A DNA stretch of 64,000 nt from contig JAGCVJ010000011.1 of assembly GCA_017962375.1 (NCBI GenBank), positions 1 through 64,000 on the forward strand. Direction: 5' to 3'. The position numbers were made by a program, and so were the translations under genes. Under the pieces are notes generated by a model. It worked only from the letters and a program-made list of their open reading frames with translations. It did not search any database and was not told the origin of the DNA. This stretch comes from Bacteroidales bacterium (GTDB taxonomy: Bacteria; Bacteroidota; Bacteroidia; Bacteroidales; UBA932). This document shows positions 56,754-63,547 of the stretch, piece after piece (position 1 is the first letter of the stretch; the number at the start of each line of letters is the position of its first letter).

Positions 56754-57491
56754 ATGAAAAAGCCGTTTATCATAGCAACAGTTGCAGTAGCAGCCCTGCT
56801 TTTATGCACGGCAGCCCAGTCGTGCCGTACCGTACGCAAAATCCGCGAAAGAAAGGAGCAGATCCAGAAAATCGCGGAGGAAAACAAAGAGTACATGCAT
56901 CTGGAGTTTATGGGCCTCCCGATGGCTGGCAGCAGCACTGCTTTTGCCCGTTCTCTAAAGGCCCGGGGCTTTGAGGAGATCAGCGACATCCAGAAGATGA
57001 CAGAAATGACCGGCACTGTTGACGGCCTTCCGGTTGAGATTTGTCTTATGCGCACCCCCAAGACCGGGCTTATCAGCCGCGTGGCCCTCTTCCGCCCCAA
57101 CCGCGGCACCTGGTCCGAGCTGGAAGCCGAATACCTCCACCTAAAGGACAGCCTTCTCGCCCTCTACCCATACCCCGCCATCGAGGAGGTCTTCGACTCT
57201 CCTTTCAAGAAGGGCGATGGCAAGGAAATCCAGGCCCTCCAGCAGCAGATGTGCACCTACGAATCCGACTTCTATGTAAATGATGACGATGTTACAATAG
57301 GCATTATTTCCGTGAGCATAGTTGGCACCGAAGAAGACAACTCCAGCCGTGTAATGCTCTTATACCTGGACATCTTCAACTATGACATTGAATGCCAGGA
57401 AAAGGGCATCAAGACCTTCAGCGATATAGATGAAGATGAGCCTGAAGCTGAACCAGATAGCACTGAATCAAACAATAAACCAATACAATGA
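56754..57491 (+). CDS. Exported protein of unknown function
   Basis: A 245-residue protein with a signal peptide ending near AAQSC (C24), a plausible lipobox, followed by a charged helix (about 25-45). The middle has LEFMGLPMAGSSTAFARSLKARGF, a phrase I recall from small Bacteroidota proteins often near stress genes, and a beta-rich part to about 215. The end is an acidic tail (DIDEDEPEAEPDS). I cannot name a family. The last codons overlap the next gene by 4 nt, so the two are co-translated. Confidence 0.7.
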   Translation: MKKPFIIATVAVAALLLCTAAQSCRTVRKIRERKEQIQKIAEENKEYMHLEFMGLPMAGSSTAFARSLKARGFEEISDIQKMTEMTGTVDGLPVEICLMRTPKTGLISRVALFRPNRGTWSELEAEYLHLKDSLLALYPYPAIEEVFDSPFKKGDGKEIQALQQQMCTYESDFYVNDDDVTIGIISVSIVGTEEDNSSRVMLLYLDIFNYDIECQEKGIKTFSDIDEDEPEAEPDSTESNNKPIQ

Positions 57492-58228
57492 AGAAACTGT
57501 TTTTTATCGCGATGGTCTTGATGGCTGCGATGATGAGTGCAAATGTTGAGTCGTTTGCGCAGACGAAGCAACCTCATTACCTTCTTGAGAGAACATATAA
57601 AGGCAACCCTGGCGGCTATTCTGTCTTGAAAGACGGAGACCGCGTTGCTTTCAGCATAGACTATTCTTCAGCGACAATTCGTGGCTTGTCTGAACAGGAC
57701 AATTCCGACCTGATGGGCAAGAAAGAATGGGAAGACGCTAAGTCTTCTCTCCGCAAACTTTTCCTTCTTGCTGTGGAGGAAAGCATGGGAAAGAAGAGCG
57801 TTTATCTTTTTGGTCCTGACGACACCAAGTCTCAATACCGCATCATCTTCAAGGTTAAATCGATAGAAAAGGACGGGGACATTGAAGGTACGTTCTTTTT
57901 GTTCGCGATGGACAAGGATAAACCTTTTGCTTCTGTTGAGCTTGACGGCAATGGCGGCAGGATAGGGGACTTTGTAAATCTTATGGGCGATGGCCATAAA
58001 TCCATCGGTAAGGACTTTGGCAAATTCCTAAAAAGCAACGTTTCCAAGAAGACTGCCAAGAGCATCGAGGAATATGAGAAGATAGAAGCTGAGAAAAAGG
58101 CAAATGAAGCAGCCAGACAAGAAATAAAGAATCAGACAAAGGCAGAAAAGCAAGCCGCCAAAGAAGAACGCCAAAGGGCCAAGGAAGCCAAGTGGAAAGA
58201 GAATATTGAAAAGTACAGCAAGGATTAA
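57488..58228 (+). CDS. Secreted protein with basic coiled-coil tail, unknown function
   Basis: A 246-residue protein with a signal peptide cleaved near SFAQ (residue 25). A globular domain (about 30-180, with YLLERTYKGNPGGYSVLKDGDRV and YLFGPDDTKSQYRIIFKVKSIEKDGDIEG) precedes a long charged helix (about 190-246) rich in Lys/Glu/Ala (EKKANEAARQEIKNQTKAEKQ), likely coiled coil. The family is not recognised. It starts inside the last codons of the preceding gene and stops 5 nt before the DUF2075 gene. Confidence 0.7.
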   Translation: MKKLFFIAMVLMAAMMSANVESFAQTKQPHYLLERTYKGNPGGYSVLKDGDRVAFSIDYSSATIRGLSEQDNSDLMGKKEWEDAKSSLRKLFLLAVEESMGKKSVYLFGPDDTKSQYRIIFKVKSIEKDGDIEGTFFLFAMDKDKPFASVELDGNGGRIGDFVNLMGDGHKSIGKDFGKFLKSNVSKKTAKSIEEYEKIEAEKKANEAARQEIKNQTKAEKQAAKEERQRAKEAKWKENIEKYSKD

Positions 58229-58233
58229 TCTCG

Positions 58234-60132
58234 ATGATTGTTTACAATAGCACCAAGCATCAATTTGTAGAAGATGTCAGGCATGATAAAATCGCGGACA
58301 TAATACTAGATCAAATACGTGTCCACGGTTTAAATGTCGGCAGTCCTCGTGAGTATAACGCATGGCGCAATTCTATGCAGTACATGCGTAATATCGTTGA
58401 TGACGAAGAGATTGACGATGAGGTTGAGATTGCTATTGAATACAATATTCCTCTGACATCCAAGCGAGTGGATTTCATTATTTCCGGGGCGGACATATAT
58501 GACAATAATCGTGTTGTGATTGTTGAACTCAAGCAATGGGAGAATGCTGAAGTCGTAGATGACGAAATGCATTATTGTGTGAGAACTTATGTTGCCAACG
58601 ATAATCGAATAGTTTGTCATCCTTCTTATCAGGCATACTCTTACGCAAGATTCATCAGAAACTATTCTCAGATCCTGGCGGATGAAAAGATAGACATAAT
58701 TCCTTGTGCGTATCTACACAATTATTTGCCGGAGTATCGGTCAACTCTTTCTAATTCTATCTACAAAGAATGGTACACGGAGGCTCCGTTCTTTATCAAA
58801 AATGAGATTAGCGAGTTTTCGGCTTTTATCAAGAAATTCATCACGAAGAAATCAAGTAGAGGAGATCTCCTATATTTGATTGATCATGGGCGAATTAAGC
58901 CGTCAAAATCTCTTCAGGATTCGTTAGTGTCTATGGTTAAAGGAAAAGATGAATTCCTTTTGCTTGACGAGCAGGTTGTTTGTTTCGACATGTGCTTGAA
59001 GATGATGTCTCAGTGTCAACGTGATAGAAAGAAGAGAACTATCATAATTCAGGGAGGGCCCGGCACGGGAAAATCAGTTCTTGCGGTTAATTTGCTAATG
59101 GAGTTTATAAAACTTGGATACAATTCAAGTTATGTCACGAAGAACAGTGCTCCGCGAAACGCTTTTTTGACACTTCTGGCAGATGGCAAGGCTAAGTCTT
59201 TGGTTGACATCAAGCATTTGTTCCGTTCTCCATTCGCCCTTTCCAAGTGTTCCAAGAATTTGTACGATTGCCTGATTGTGGATGAAGCTCATCGTCTTGT
59301 CAAGAAGATGTATGGAGACTGGTCTGGCGAGAATCAGGTTAAGGAGTGTATTGAATCGTCGTTGCTGACGATATTTATGTTGGATGAAGACCAGGCGGTA
59401 ACAACTAAGGATATAGGTTCTATTGGCGAGATAACGAAATGGTGTCAAAGCCTTGGCTCAAGACTCGTGCTTTCAAAGGAAACCAAATTGACGTCTCAAT
59501 TCAGATGCAACGGCAGTGATGCGTATATTCAGTTTGTAGACAATCTGTTGCAAAAAGGCGATGAAACGATTAACGTTTCCTTGTCGGAATTGAACTATGA
59601 ATTCAAGGTATTTGATGATCCTTCTGAAATGAGGGAAGCCCTCCGCGTCAAGAATAAGATTAACAACAAGGCTAGGATGGTTGCAGGGTACTGCTATGAC
59701 TGGGACGTGAAGCATCATCGAGGCTTGTATGATATTGTTATCGGGGAGAAATTTAAGGCAAAATGGAATCTGGAAAACGATAACATTTGGGCCATTAATC
59801 CTAACTCTTTTGAAGAGGTTGGCTGTATTCATACGGCTCAAGGTCTGGAGTTCGACTATGTCGGTGTCTTGATTGGAAAAGATCTGGTTTTTGACCAGGC
59901 GTCAGGAAGAGTTGTAATAGACAAAAATGCTATTTCAAGAGACGACAAATCTTCAGGCATAAAAACTTCTTCAGACGAGGAAGCTCACCGCTTGATACTC
60001 AACACATATAAAACCTTATTGACACGAGGTCAGAAGGGTTGCTATGTATATTGTGAGGATGAGGCTTTAAGGCGTTATTTCAAGTCTTTAATTTCGATGA
60101 AATTGAATAATATCGCTGAGGATAATGAATAA
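58234..60132 (+). CDS. DUF2075-type P-loop helicase with N-terminal nuclease motif
   Basis: A 632-residue protein. The N-terminal part has a PD-(D/E)xK-like motif: D80 in KRVDFIISG, then E98 and K100 in VVIVELKQW. The P-loop NTPase/helicase domain (DUF2075, Schlafen group 3-like) has Walker A IQGGPGTGKS (about 272-281), Walker B IVDEAHR (348-354), motif III LDEDQAV, an SQFRCNGSDAY motif and a C-terminal HTAQGLEFDYVGVLIG and LTRGQKGCYVY. It would act on DNA or RNA. Its codon usage is AT-richer than that of its neighbours, a sign of transfer. The 2H phosphoesterase gene follows with 8 nt overlap. Confidence 0.85.
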   Translation: MIVYNSTKHQFVEDVRHDKIADIILDQIRVHGLNVGSPREYNAWRNSMQYMRNIVDDEEIDDEVEIAIEYNIPLTSKRVDFIISGADIYDNNRVVIVELKQWENAEVVDDEMHYCVRTYVANDNRIVCHPSYQAYSYARFIRNYSQILADEKIDIIPCAYLHNYLPEYRSTLSNSIYKEWYTEAPFFIKNEISEFSAFIKKFITKKSSRGDLLYLIDHGRIKPSKSLQDSLVSMVKGKDEFLLLDEQVVCFDMCLKMMSQCQRDRKKRTIIIQGGPGTGKSVLAVNLLMEFIKLGYNSSYVTKNSAPRNAFLTLLADGKAKSLVDIKHLFRSPFALSKCSKNLYDCLIVDEAHRLVKKMYGDWSGENQVKECIESSLLTIFMLDEDQAVTTKDIGSIGEITKWCQSLGSRLVLSKETKLTSQFRCNGSDAYIQFVDNLLQKGDETINVSLSELNYEFKVFDDPSEMREALRVKNKINNKARMVAGYCYDWDVKHHRGLYDIVIGEKFKAKWNLENDNIWAINPNSFEEVGCIHTAQGLEFDYVGVLIGKDLVFDQASGRVVIDKNAISRDDKSSGIKTSSDEEAHRLILNTYKTLLTRGQKGCYVYCEDEALRRYFKSLISMKLNNIAEDNE

Positions 60133-60724
60133 CAATAGAAGTATGAACGGGAATGGACACAAGAAACGCGACAGTGGCGAGACGTATATAGAAATAGAGG
60201 TGCCCGTCAGGAAGAATGCCAGGTGGCTAGTAGAACTGAAGCAGGTGATGAGGGAGGGTTTTGTGCCGGTCGGATGGCAGAACGGTAACTATCACATCAC
60301 GCTGGCGTTTTTGAAGAAGGTGCCTTCAATAGAGGTGGTTATCGCGATAATGAACCGGCATCTTGCCTCGTTTGAGGCGCCGGAGCTTACGTTTGACAAG
60401 ATCGGATCCTTTTCAAAGAGTATGGGCGGAGTGGTGTTTCTGACGTGCTCGTATGTGCCGGATAGCCTTCTGCAGATGGTGGATGCTCTGCGACAGGATC
60501 TGGAAGCGGCAGGCTGCATGATAGAGTCGGACTTCAAGCTGCACGTGACGCTGGGGCGGGTGAACAAGGATGTCCATGTGGAAGCCGACCTGCTGCGGGA
60601 GCTGACGGAGAGCGTGGATGTGCCGGCCTTCTCGCTGAGGCTGAATGTGTGCAACTACAAGAATAAAGAAGATCACAAGACACTCCATTGCATACAGCTG
60701 AAGCCCCCGGTTCGCGGAAGATAA
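60125..60724 (+). CDS. 2'-5' RNA ligase/2H phosphoesterase family protein
   Basis: A 199-residue LigT-like protein with the two HxT motifs of the 2H phosphoesterase superfamily: HITLAFL (about 57-63) and HVTLGRV (about 139-145). These enzymes open cyclic phosphates or join RNA with 2'-5' links. It overlaps the DUF2075 helicase gene by 8 nt; a second in-frame Met at 60143 would avoid the overlap. The coupling suggests an RNA-repair or defence pair, which is inference. Base composition returns to GC-rich here, unlike the helicase gene. Confidence 0.82.
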   Translation: MNNNRSMNGNGHKKRDSGETYIEIEVPVRKNARWLVELKQVMREGFVPVGWQNGNYHITLAFLKKVPSIEVVIAIMNRHLASFEAPELTFDKIGSFSKSMGGVVFLTCSYVPDSLLQMVDALRQDLEAAGCMIESDFKLHVTLGRVNKDVHVEADLLRELTESVDVPAFSLRLNVCNYKNKEDHKTLHCIQLKPPVRGR

Positions 60725-60739
60725 TACAGTTTGAAAACT

Positions 60740-61276
60740 ATGATAGATCAGGTTCTTTTGTACAACAAGAAGTTTGTGGAGGAGCGGGGGTTTGAGCCCT
60801 ATGTGACGGACAAGTTCCCGGCCAAGAAACTAGCGGTGCTGACCTGCATGGACACTCGGCTTACAGAGCTGCTGCCAAAGGCGCTCGGGCTGAGGAACGG
60901 CGACGCCAAGATTATCAAGAACGCCGGAGGGCTGGTGCTTTCCCAGACGGATTCCGCCATACGCTCTCTGCTGGTGGCTATCTACGAGCTGGGCGTGGAG
61001 GAGGTAATGGTGGTGCATCACTCCACCTGCGGAGCGTGCCACATGAGTTACAAGGAGTTCCGTCCTCACATGCTGGAGCGGGGAGTGTCTCCTCAGACGC
61101 TTTCCGAGTGGGAAGGCCGCGGCATAGGGGAGTGGCTGGAGGGGTTCCACGATACTGAGGCTTCTGTTCGCAAGACCGTGTCAGCGATAGTCTCCCATCC
61201 GCTAATGCCGAAGGACGTGACTGTCCGCGGTTTCATCATCGATTCCGTTACCGGTGCCCTCACCGAGGTGCAATAG
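60740..61276 (+). CDS. Beta-class carbonic anhydrase
   Basis: A 178-residue zinc enzyme that interconverts CO2 and bicarbonate. Zinc ligands and the Asp-Arg dyad are in TCMDTRL (Cys, Asp, Arg, about 35-41) and HHSTCGAC (His, Cys, about 94-101). The type is that of the small clade D beta enzymes. The ATG at 60740 is preferred to a TTG at 60731. It follows the 2H gene by 15 nt. Confidence 0.9.
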   Translation: MIDQVLLYNKKFVEERGFEPYVTDKFPAKKLAVLTCMDTRLTELLPKALGLRNGDAKIIKNAGGLVLSQTDSAIRSLLVAIYELGVEEVMVVHHSTCGACHMSYKEFRPHMLERGVSPQTLSEWEGRGIGEWLEGFHDTEASVRKTVSAIVSHPLMPKDVTVRGFIIDSVTGALTEVQ

Positions 61277-61286
61277 CCGCCGGCGG

Positions 61287-61616
61287 TTAGATGTCGAGGT
61301 GAATGTGCTTGCTCTTGAGGAGAGCGTGGTCGATTAGGGGCTTCGTGCCGTGGCGGAGGTTGTCGCGGCAGCACATCAGCACCTTGCCCATAACATTCTT
61401 GCCCTCGAAGACTCCCGTGTCGCTGAGTTCGCCGAGCCTCTTCTCGTCCATAGCCTTCTTTATCTGGGCTTTTGTCTTGCCCTGAGCCTTGAGCTCCTTT
61501 TTGTAGGCTACCAGCTTCTTTTTCATCTCGATATTGCGGGTACCCCAGACTGTGGCTGTCCTGCCGGCCTGGAAGGTGCTGTCCTCTATGATGATGGCAT
61601 CGGCCGGGATGCTCAT
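61287..61616 (-). CDS. Uncharacterised 109-residue protein
   Basis: A soluble, basic 109-residue protein convergent with the carbonic anhydrase gene. It starts MSIPADAIIIEDSTFQAGRT, has a Lys-rich helix in the middle (MKKKLVAYKKELKAQGKTKAQ) and ends with KSKHIHLDI. An in-frame stop lies four codons before the Met, so it is not the tail of a longer gene. Repeat sequences begin 49 bp beyond its start. I do not recognise the family. Confidence 0.55.
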   Translation of the reverse strand: MSIPADAIIIEDSTFQAGRTATVWGTRNIEMKKKLVAYKKELKAQGKTKAQIKKAMDEKRLGELSDTGVFEGKNVMGKVLMCCRDNLRHGTKPLIDHALLKSKHIHLDI

Positions 61617-61664
61617 CAGCAGAAACTACAATGCCTTCAAAGCCGTCCTCGGCTAGCCAGGGAT

Positions 61665-61676
61665 GGGGCTATGGTG
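61665..61676 (+). repeat. Solo end of the MITE-like element
   Basis: GGGGCTATGGTG, the exact terminal repeat, lies 41 bp before the full copy E and without a matching right end. Confidence 0.6.
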
Positions 61677-61705
61677 GCCCGCTGCCCCTGGATGAAGAGC
61701 CATGC

Positions 61706-61825
61706 GGGGCTATGGTGTCCTGCAACTCGTTGATACTCAGCACTCTCCTAATATTACCCCTGCGAAAACAGAGGGTAATATTTCAGAGCCTCTGATACAC
61801 AGTAACTTACAAAGCACCATAGCCC
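61706..61825. repeat. 120-bp MITE-like palindromic element, copy E
   Basis: Starts GGGGCTATGGTGTCCTGCAAC, has TTGATACTCAG and CTGATACACAG arms, a central TAATATTACCCC / GGGTAATATTTC hairpin and ends CTTACAAAGCACCATAGCCC. It lies between the 109-residue gene and the small HigA-like gene. Confidence 0.88.
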
Positions 61826-61860
61826 GTGTCCTTTTTCCGAGCAAATCAAGGGAAAGTTCT

Positions 61861-61868
61861 TACCTTTA
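61861..61868 (+). promoter_or_regulatory. -7 box TACCTTTA
   Basis: One mismatch from TAnnTTTG, 21 nt before the ATG at 61890. Confidence 0.6.
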
Positions 61869-61889
61869 CATTGTATTAGAACTGTAACT

Positions 61890-62063
61890 ATGGCACGGAT
61901 AAAAAATGAACAGCAGTATGCTGCTATTATGAAAAGAATTGATTCTCTTTTCTTTGAGACAGGGGAGAATACTCCTTCAGATGATCCTCGTCTTGTTGAA
62001 CTTGACCTTCTGTCTGAACTTGTTGAAGAATACGAAAAGAGTAAGATAACCATCGCGATATGA
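61890..62063 (+). CDS. Small protein resembling the N-terminal part of HigA-type antitoxins
   Basis: A 57-residue frame that begins MARIKNEQQYAAIMKRIDSLF and continues with a short acidic loop (ETGENTPSDDPRLVE) and LDLLSELVEEYEKSK. This matches the leader helices found before the helix-turn-helix in HigA antitoxins (usual form IKTEKEYEAALARIEEL...ELELLSTLIEAYE). The DNA-binding domain is absent. It has its own promoter and its stop overlaps the next ATG (ATATGA), so it is a translated small gene, or a remnant now serving as a leader. No toxin gene is adjacent. Confidence 0.6.
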   Translation: MARIKNEQQYAAIMKRIDSLFFETGENTPSDDPRLVELDLLSELVEEYEKSKITIAI

Positions 62064-62596
62064 AAAAGTTTTTATTTATGGCAGCGGCGGTGCTGATGCT
62101 CTCTTCCTGCGGTCCGAAACGCGTGGCAGATGAAGGTCAGGAGGCTGTTGCCCAGACTCAAAACACTGAAGTTATGCAGCAGATTGAACCTAATCCCGAG
62201 AACGCCCTGAAGGCGCAGCAGTTTCTGAAAGACGCCGGCGTTTACTACCTGGCTACTGTTGAAGGCAACCAGCCGAGGGTAAGGCCGTTTGGCACGGCGG
62301 AAATCTTTGAAGGAAAGCTTTACATCCAGACGGGAAAGAAGAAGAACGTCTACAAGCAGATTGTGGCTAATCCGCTGGTGGAAATCTGCGCTTTCAAGGA
62401 TGGCAAGTGGATAAGAATCAGCGGAGAGCTGGTGCCGGACGAAAGGGTAGAGGCTAAAAAAGACATGCTGGACAAGAACGAGTCCTTGCGCAGCATGTAT
62501 AACGAGAATGACGACAATACAATCGTCCTTTACTTCCGCAATGCAACCGCTACTATAGCGTCATTCGGCGGAGAGCCTGAGACATTCAGCTTCTAG
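62060..62596 (+). CDS. Lipoprotein with a pyridoxamine 5'-phosphate oxidase-like (FMN-binding) domain
   Basis: A 178-residue protein with a lipobox Cys18 (MLSSCGPK), a Gln-rich linker and then a split-barrel PNPOx-like domain (about 48-165): AQQFLKDAGVYYLATVEGNQPRVRPFGTAEIFEGKLYI split over the first strands, TGKKKNVYKQIVANPLVEICAF and RISGELV. Such domains usually bind FMN or F420 in the cytoplasm; a lipid anchor would put this one in the envelope. The stop overlaps the convergent PepSY-like gene by 4 nt. The ATG overlaps the stop of the small HigA-like gene. Confidence 0.8.
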   Translation: MKKFLFMAAAVLMLSSCGPKRVADEGQEAVAQTQNTEVMQQIEPNPENALKAQQFLKDAGVYYLATVEGNQPRVRPFGTAEIFEGKLYIQTGKKKNVYKQIVANPLVEICAFKDGKWIRISGELVPDERVEAKKDMLDKNESLRSMYNENDDNTIVLYFRNATATIASFGGEPETFSF

Positions 62597-63021
62597 TCGT
62601 CGATGTCAAAGATGTTGAAGTTGCGGTCAAACTTGAGCTCCAGACTGTTGGACAGCTCAATTTCGTAGCCGTAACGCTCTTTGTCTATCTTGGTGATAAG
62701 AGCGCCTGGATGGTTGGCTGCTACATAGTTTTTGATCTGCTCCGGAACGATAGCCTCAGGAACGGCGGTGAACTTGCAGTCTACATTGTCCCAGTTGCCC
62801 TTGCGGTCGAACTCTACCTCGGCGCCGTCGTTGAACTTAACCTCGTACTTTGCTCCGTCCTGCTTTGCGTATGCAACGGTCTTGTCGGCAAAGTATGTCT
62901 TGATAAATGTCTGAGCCTGAGCCGGAAGCTGAGTTACAGGAATGATTCTGTCGTGAGCGCAGCTTACTGCTGTGAACAGCAGGCATACAGCTGCAACTGA
63001 AAGGAGTTTGATAAGTTTCAT
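62593..63021 (-). CDS. PepSY-like (putative beta-lactamase-inhibitor-like) periplasmic protein
   Basis: A 142-residue exported protein with a signal peptide ending near AVSC (C21, possible lipobox). Two PepSY-like repeats follow (about 30-82 and 86-142). Each has a helix (LPAQAQTFIKTYFADKTV; VPEQIKNYVAANHPGALI) and a strand pair with F/Y and EFDRKG or KFDRN (YEVKFNDGAEVEFDRKG; YEIELSNSLELKFDRN). The pattern fits the PF11396 family common in Bacteroidota. It is convergent with the PNPOx lipoprotein gene, sharing a CTAG at the stop codons. Confidence 0.85.
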   Translation of the reverse strand: MKLIKLLSVAAVCLLFTAVSCAHDRIIPVTQLPAQAQTFIKTYFADKTVAYAKQDGAKYEVKFNDGAEVEFDRKGNWDNVDCKFTAVPEAIVPEQIKNYVAANHPGALITKIDKERYGYEIELSNSLELKFDRNFNIFDIDD

Positions 63022-63069
63022 TGTCTTGTTGTGTTATATAATTTTTCCGAAATATAGCAAAAAGGTAAT

Positions 63070-63077
63070 TAACTTTA
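63070..63077 (+). promoter_or_regulatory. -7 box variant TAACTTTA
   Basis: One mismatch from TAnnTTTG, 23 nt before the ATG at 63101; an ATCGCGAT palindrome sits directly before that ATG. Confidence 0.5.
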
Positions 63078-63100
63078 CACCAAAAGAAACTAATCGCGAT

Positions 63101-63541
63101 ATGGATAGATCTGAATTGGCTCTGGAAAAAAAGCATGCATTGGGGCTGAATTGCTGCCAGGCGGTGCTGCTGGCTTTTGCGCCTGAGATACAAAACAGTA
63201 CTGAGGATTATTTGCTTGCCTTAGGTTCCGGCTTCGGAAGCGGAATGGGATGCGGCGACGCCACTTGCGGGGCTCTTGTGGGTGCGGGAATGGTGGCCGG
63301 TCTGTTGAACACTCCTGGCTCTTCTCCGGACGATGAGGAAACACGTAAAGTGCCTACAACGATGATTACCAGAGGCTTTTGCCAGAAGTTCAAGGAGCAG
63401 GCAGGGGCTCTGCGATGCTCTGACATCAAAGGCCTGCAGACCGATCCATCAACCGGCAAGGTCATCCGCGGGAAAGTTCTCTGCTCCTGCGACGACTGCG
63501 TCCGCCACGCCATCCACCTCGCCGAATCCCTCCTCCGGTGA
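63101..63541 (+). CDS. C_GCAxxG_C_C family protein (putative redox protein)
   Basis: A 146-residue protein of the C_GCAxxG_C_C family. The cysteine pattern is visible: NCCQAVLLAF, GSGMGCGDATCGALVGAGMVAG (the GC-xxx-CGA core), a single Cys in FCQKF, RCSDI and a C-terminal CSCDDC. Members are thought to bind a metal or iron-sulfur cluster and are linked to electron transfer in anaerobes. The longer frame upstream is not used because it covers the promoter; the ATG at 63101 begins the family homology. Confidence 0.88.
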   Translation: MDRSELALEKKHALGLNCCQAVLLAFAPEIQNSTEDYLLALGSGFGSGMGCGDATCGALVGAGMVAGLLNTPGSSPDDEETRKVPTTMITRGFCQKFKEQAGALRCSDIKGLQTDPSTGKVIRGKVLCSCDDCVRHAIHLAESLLR

Positions 63542-63547
63542 TTCTAC

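Noticed and set aside
47617-61825. CRISPR array
   Set aside because: The repeats are 120 bp, palindromic, spaced by kilobases and separated by genes; there are no cas genes.
62972-63100. Longer N-terminus for the C_GCAxxG_C_C protein
   Set aside because: It would be read across the -7 box and the PepSY-like gene's start; homology begins at the Met at 63101.
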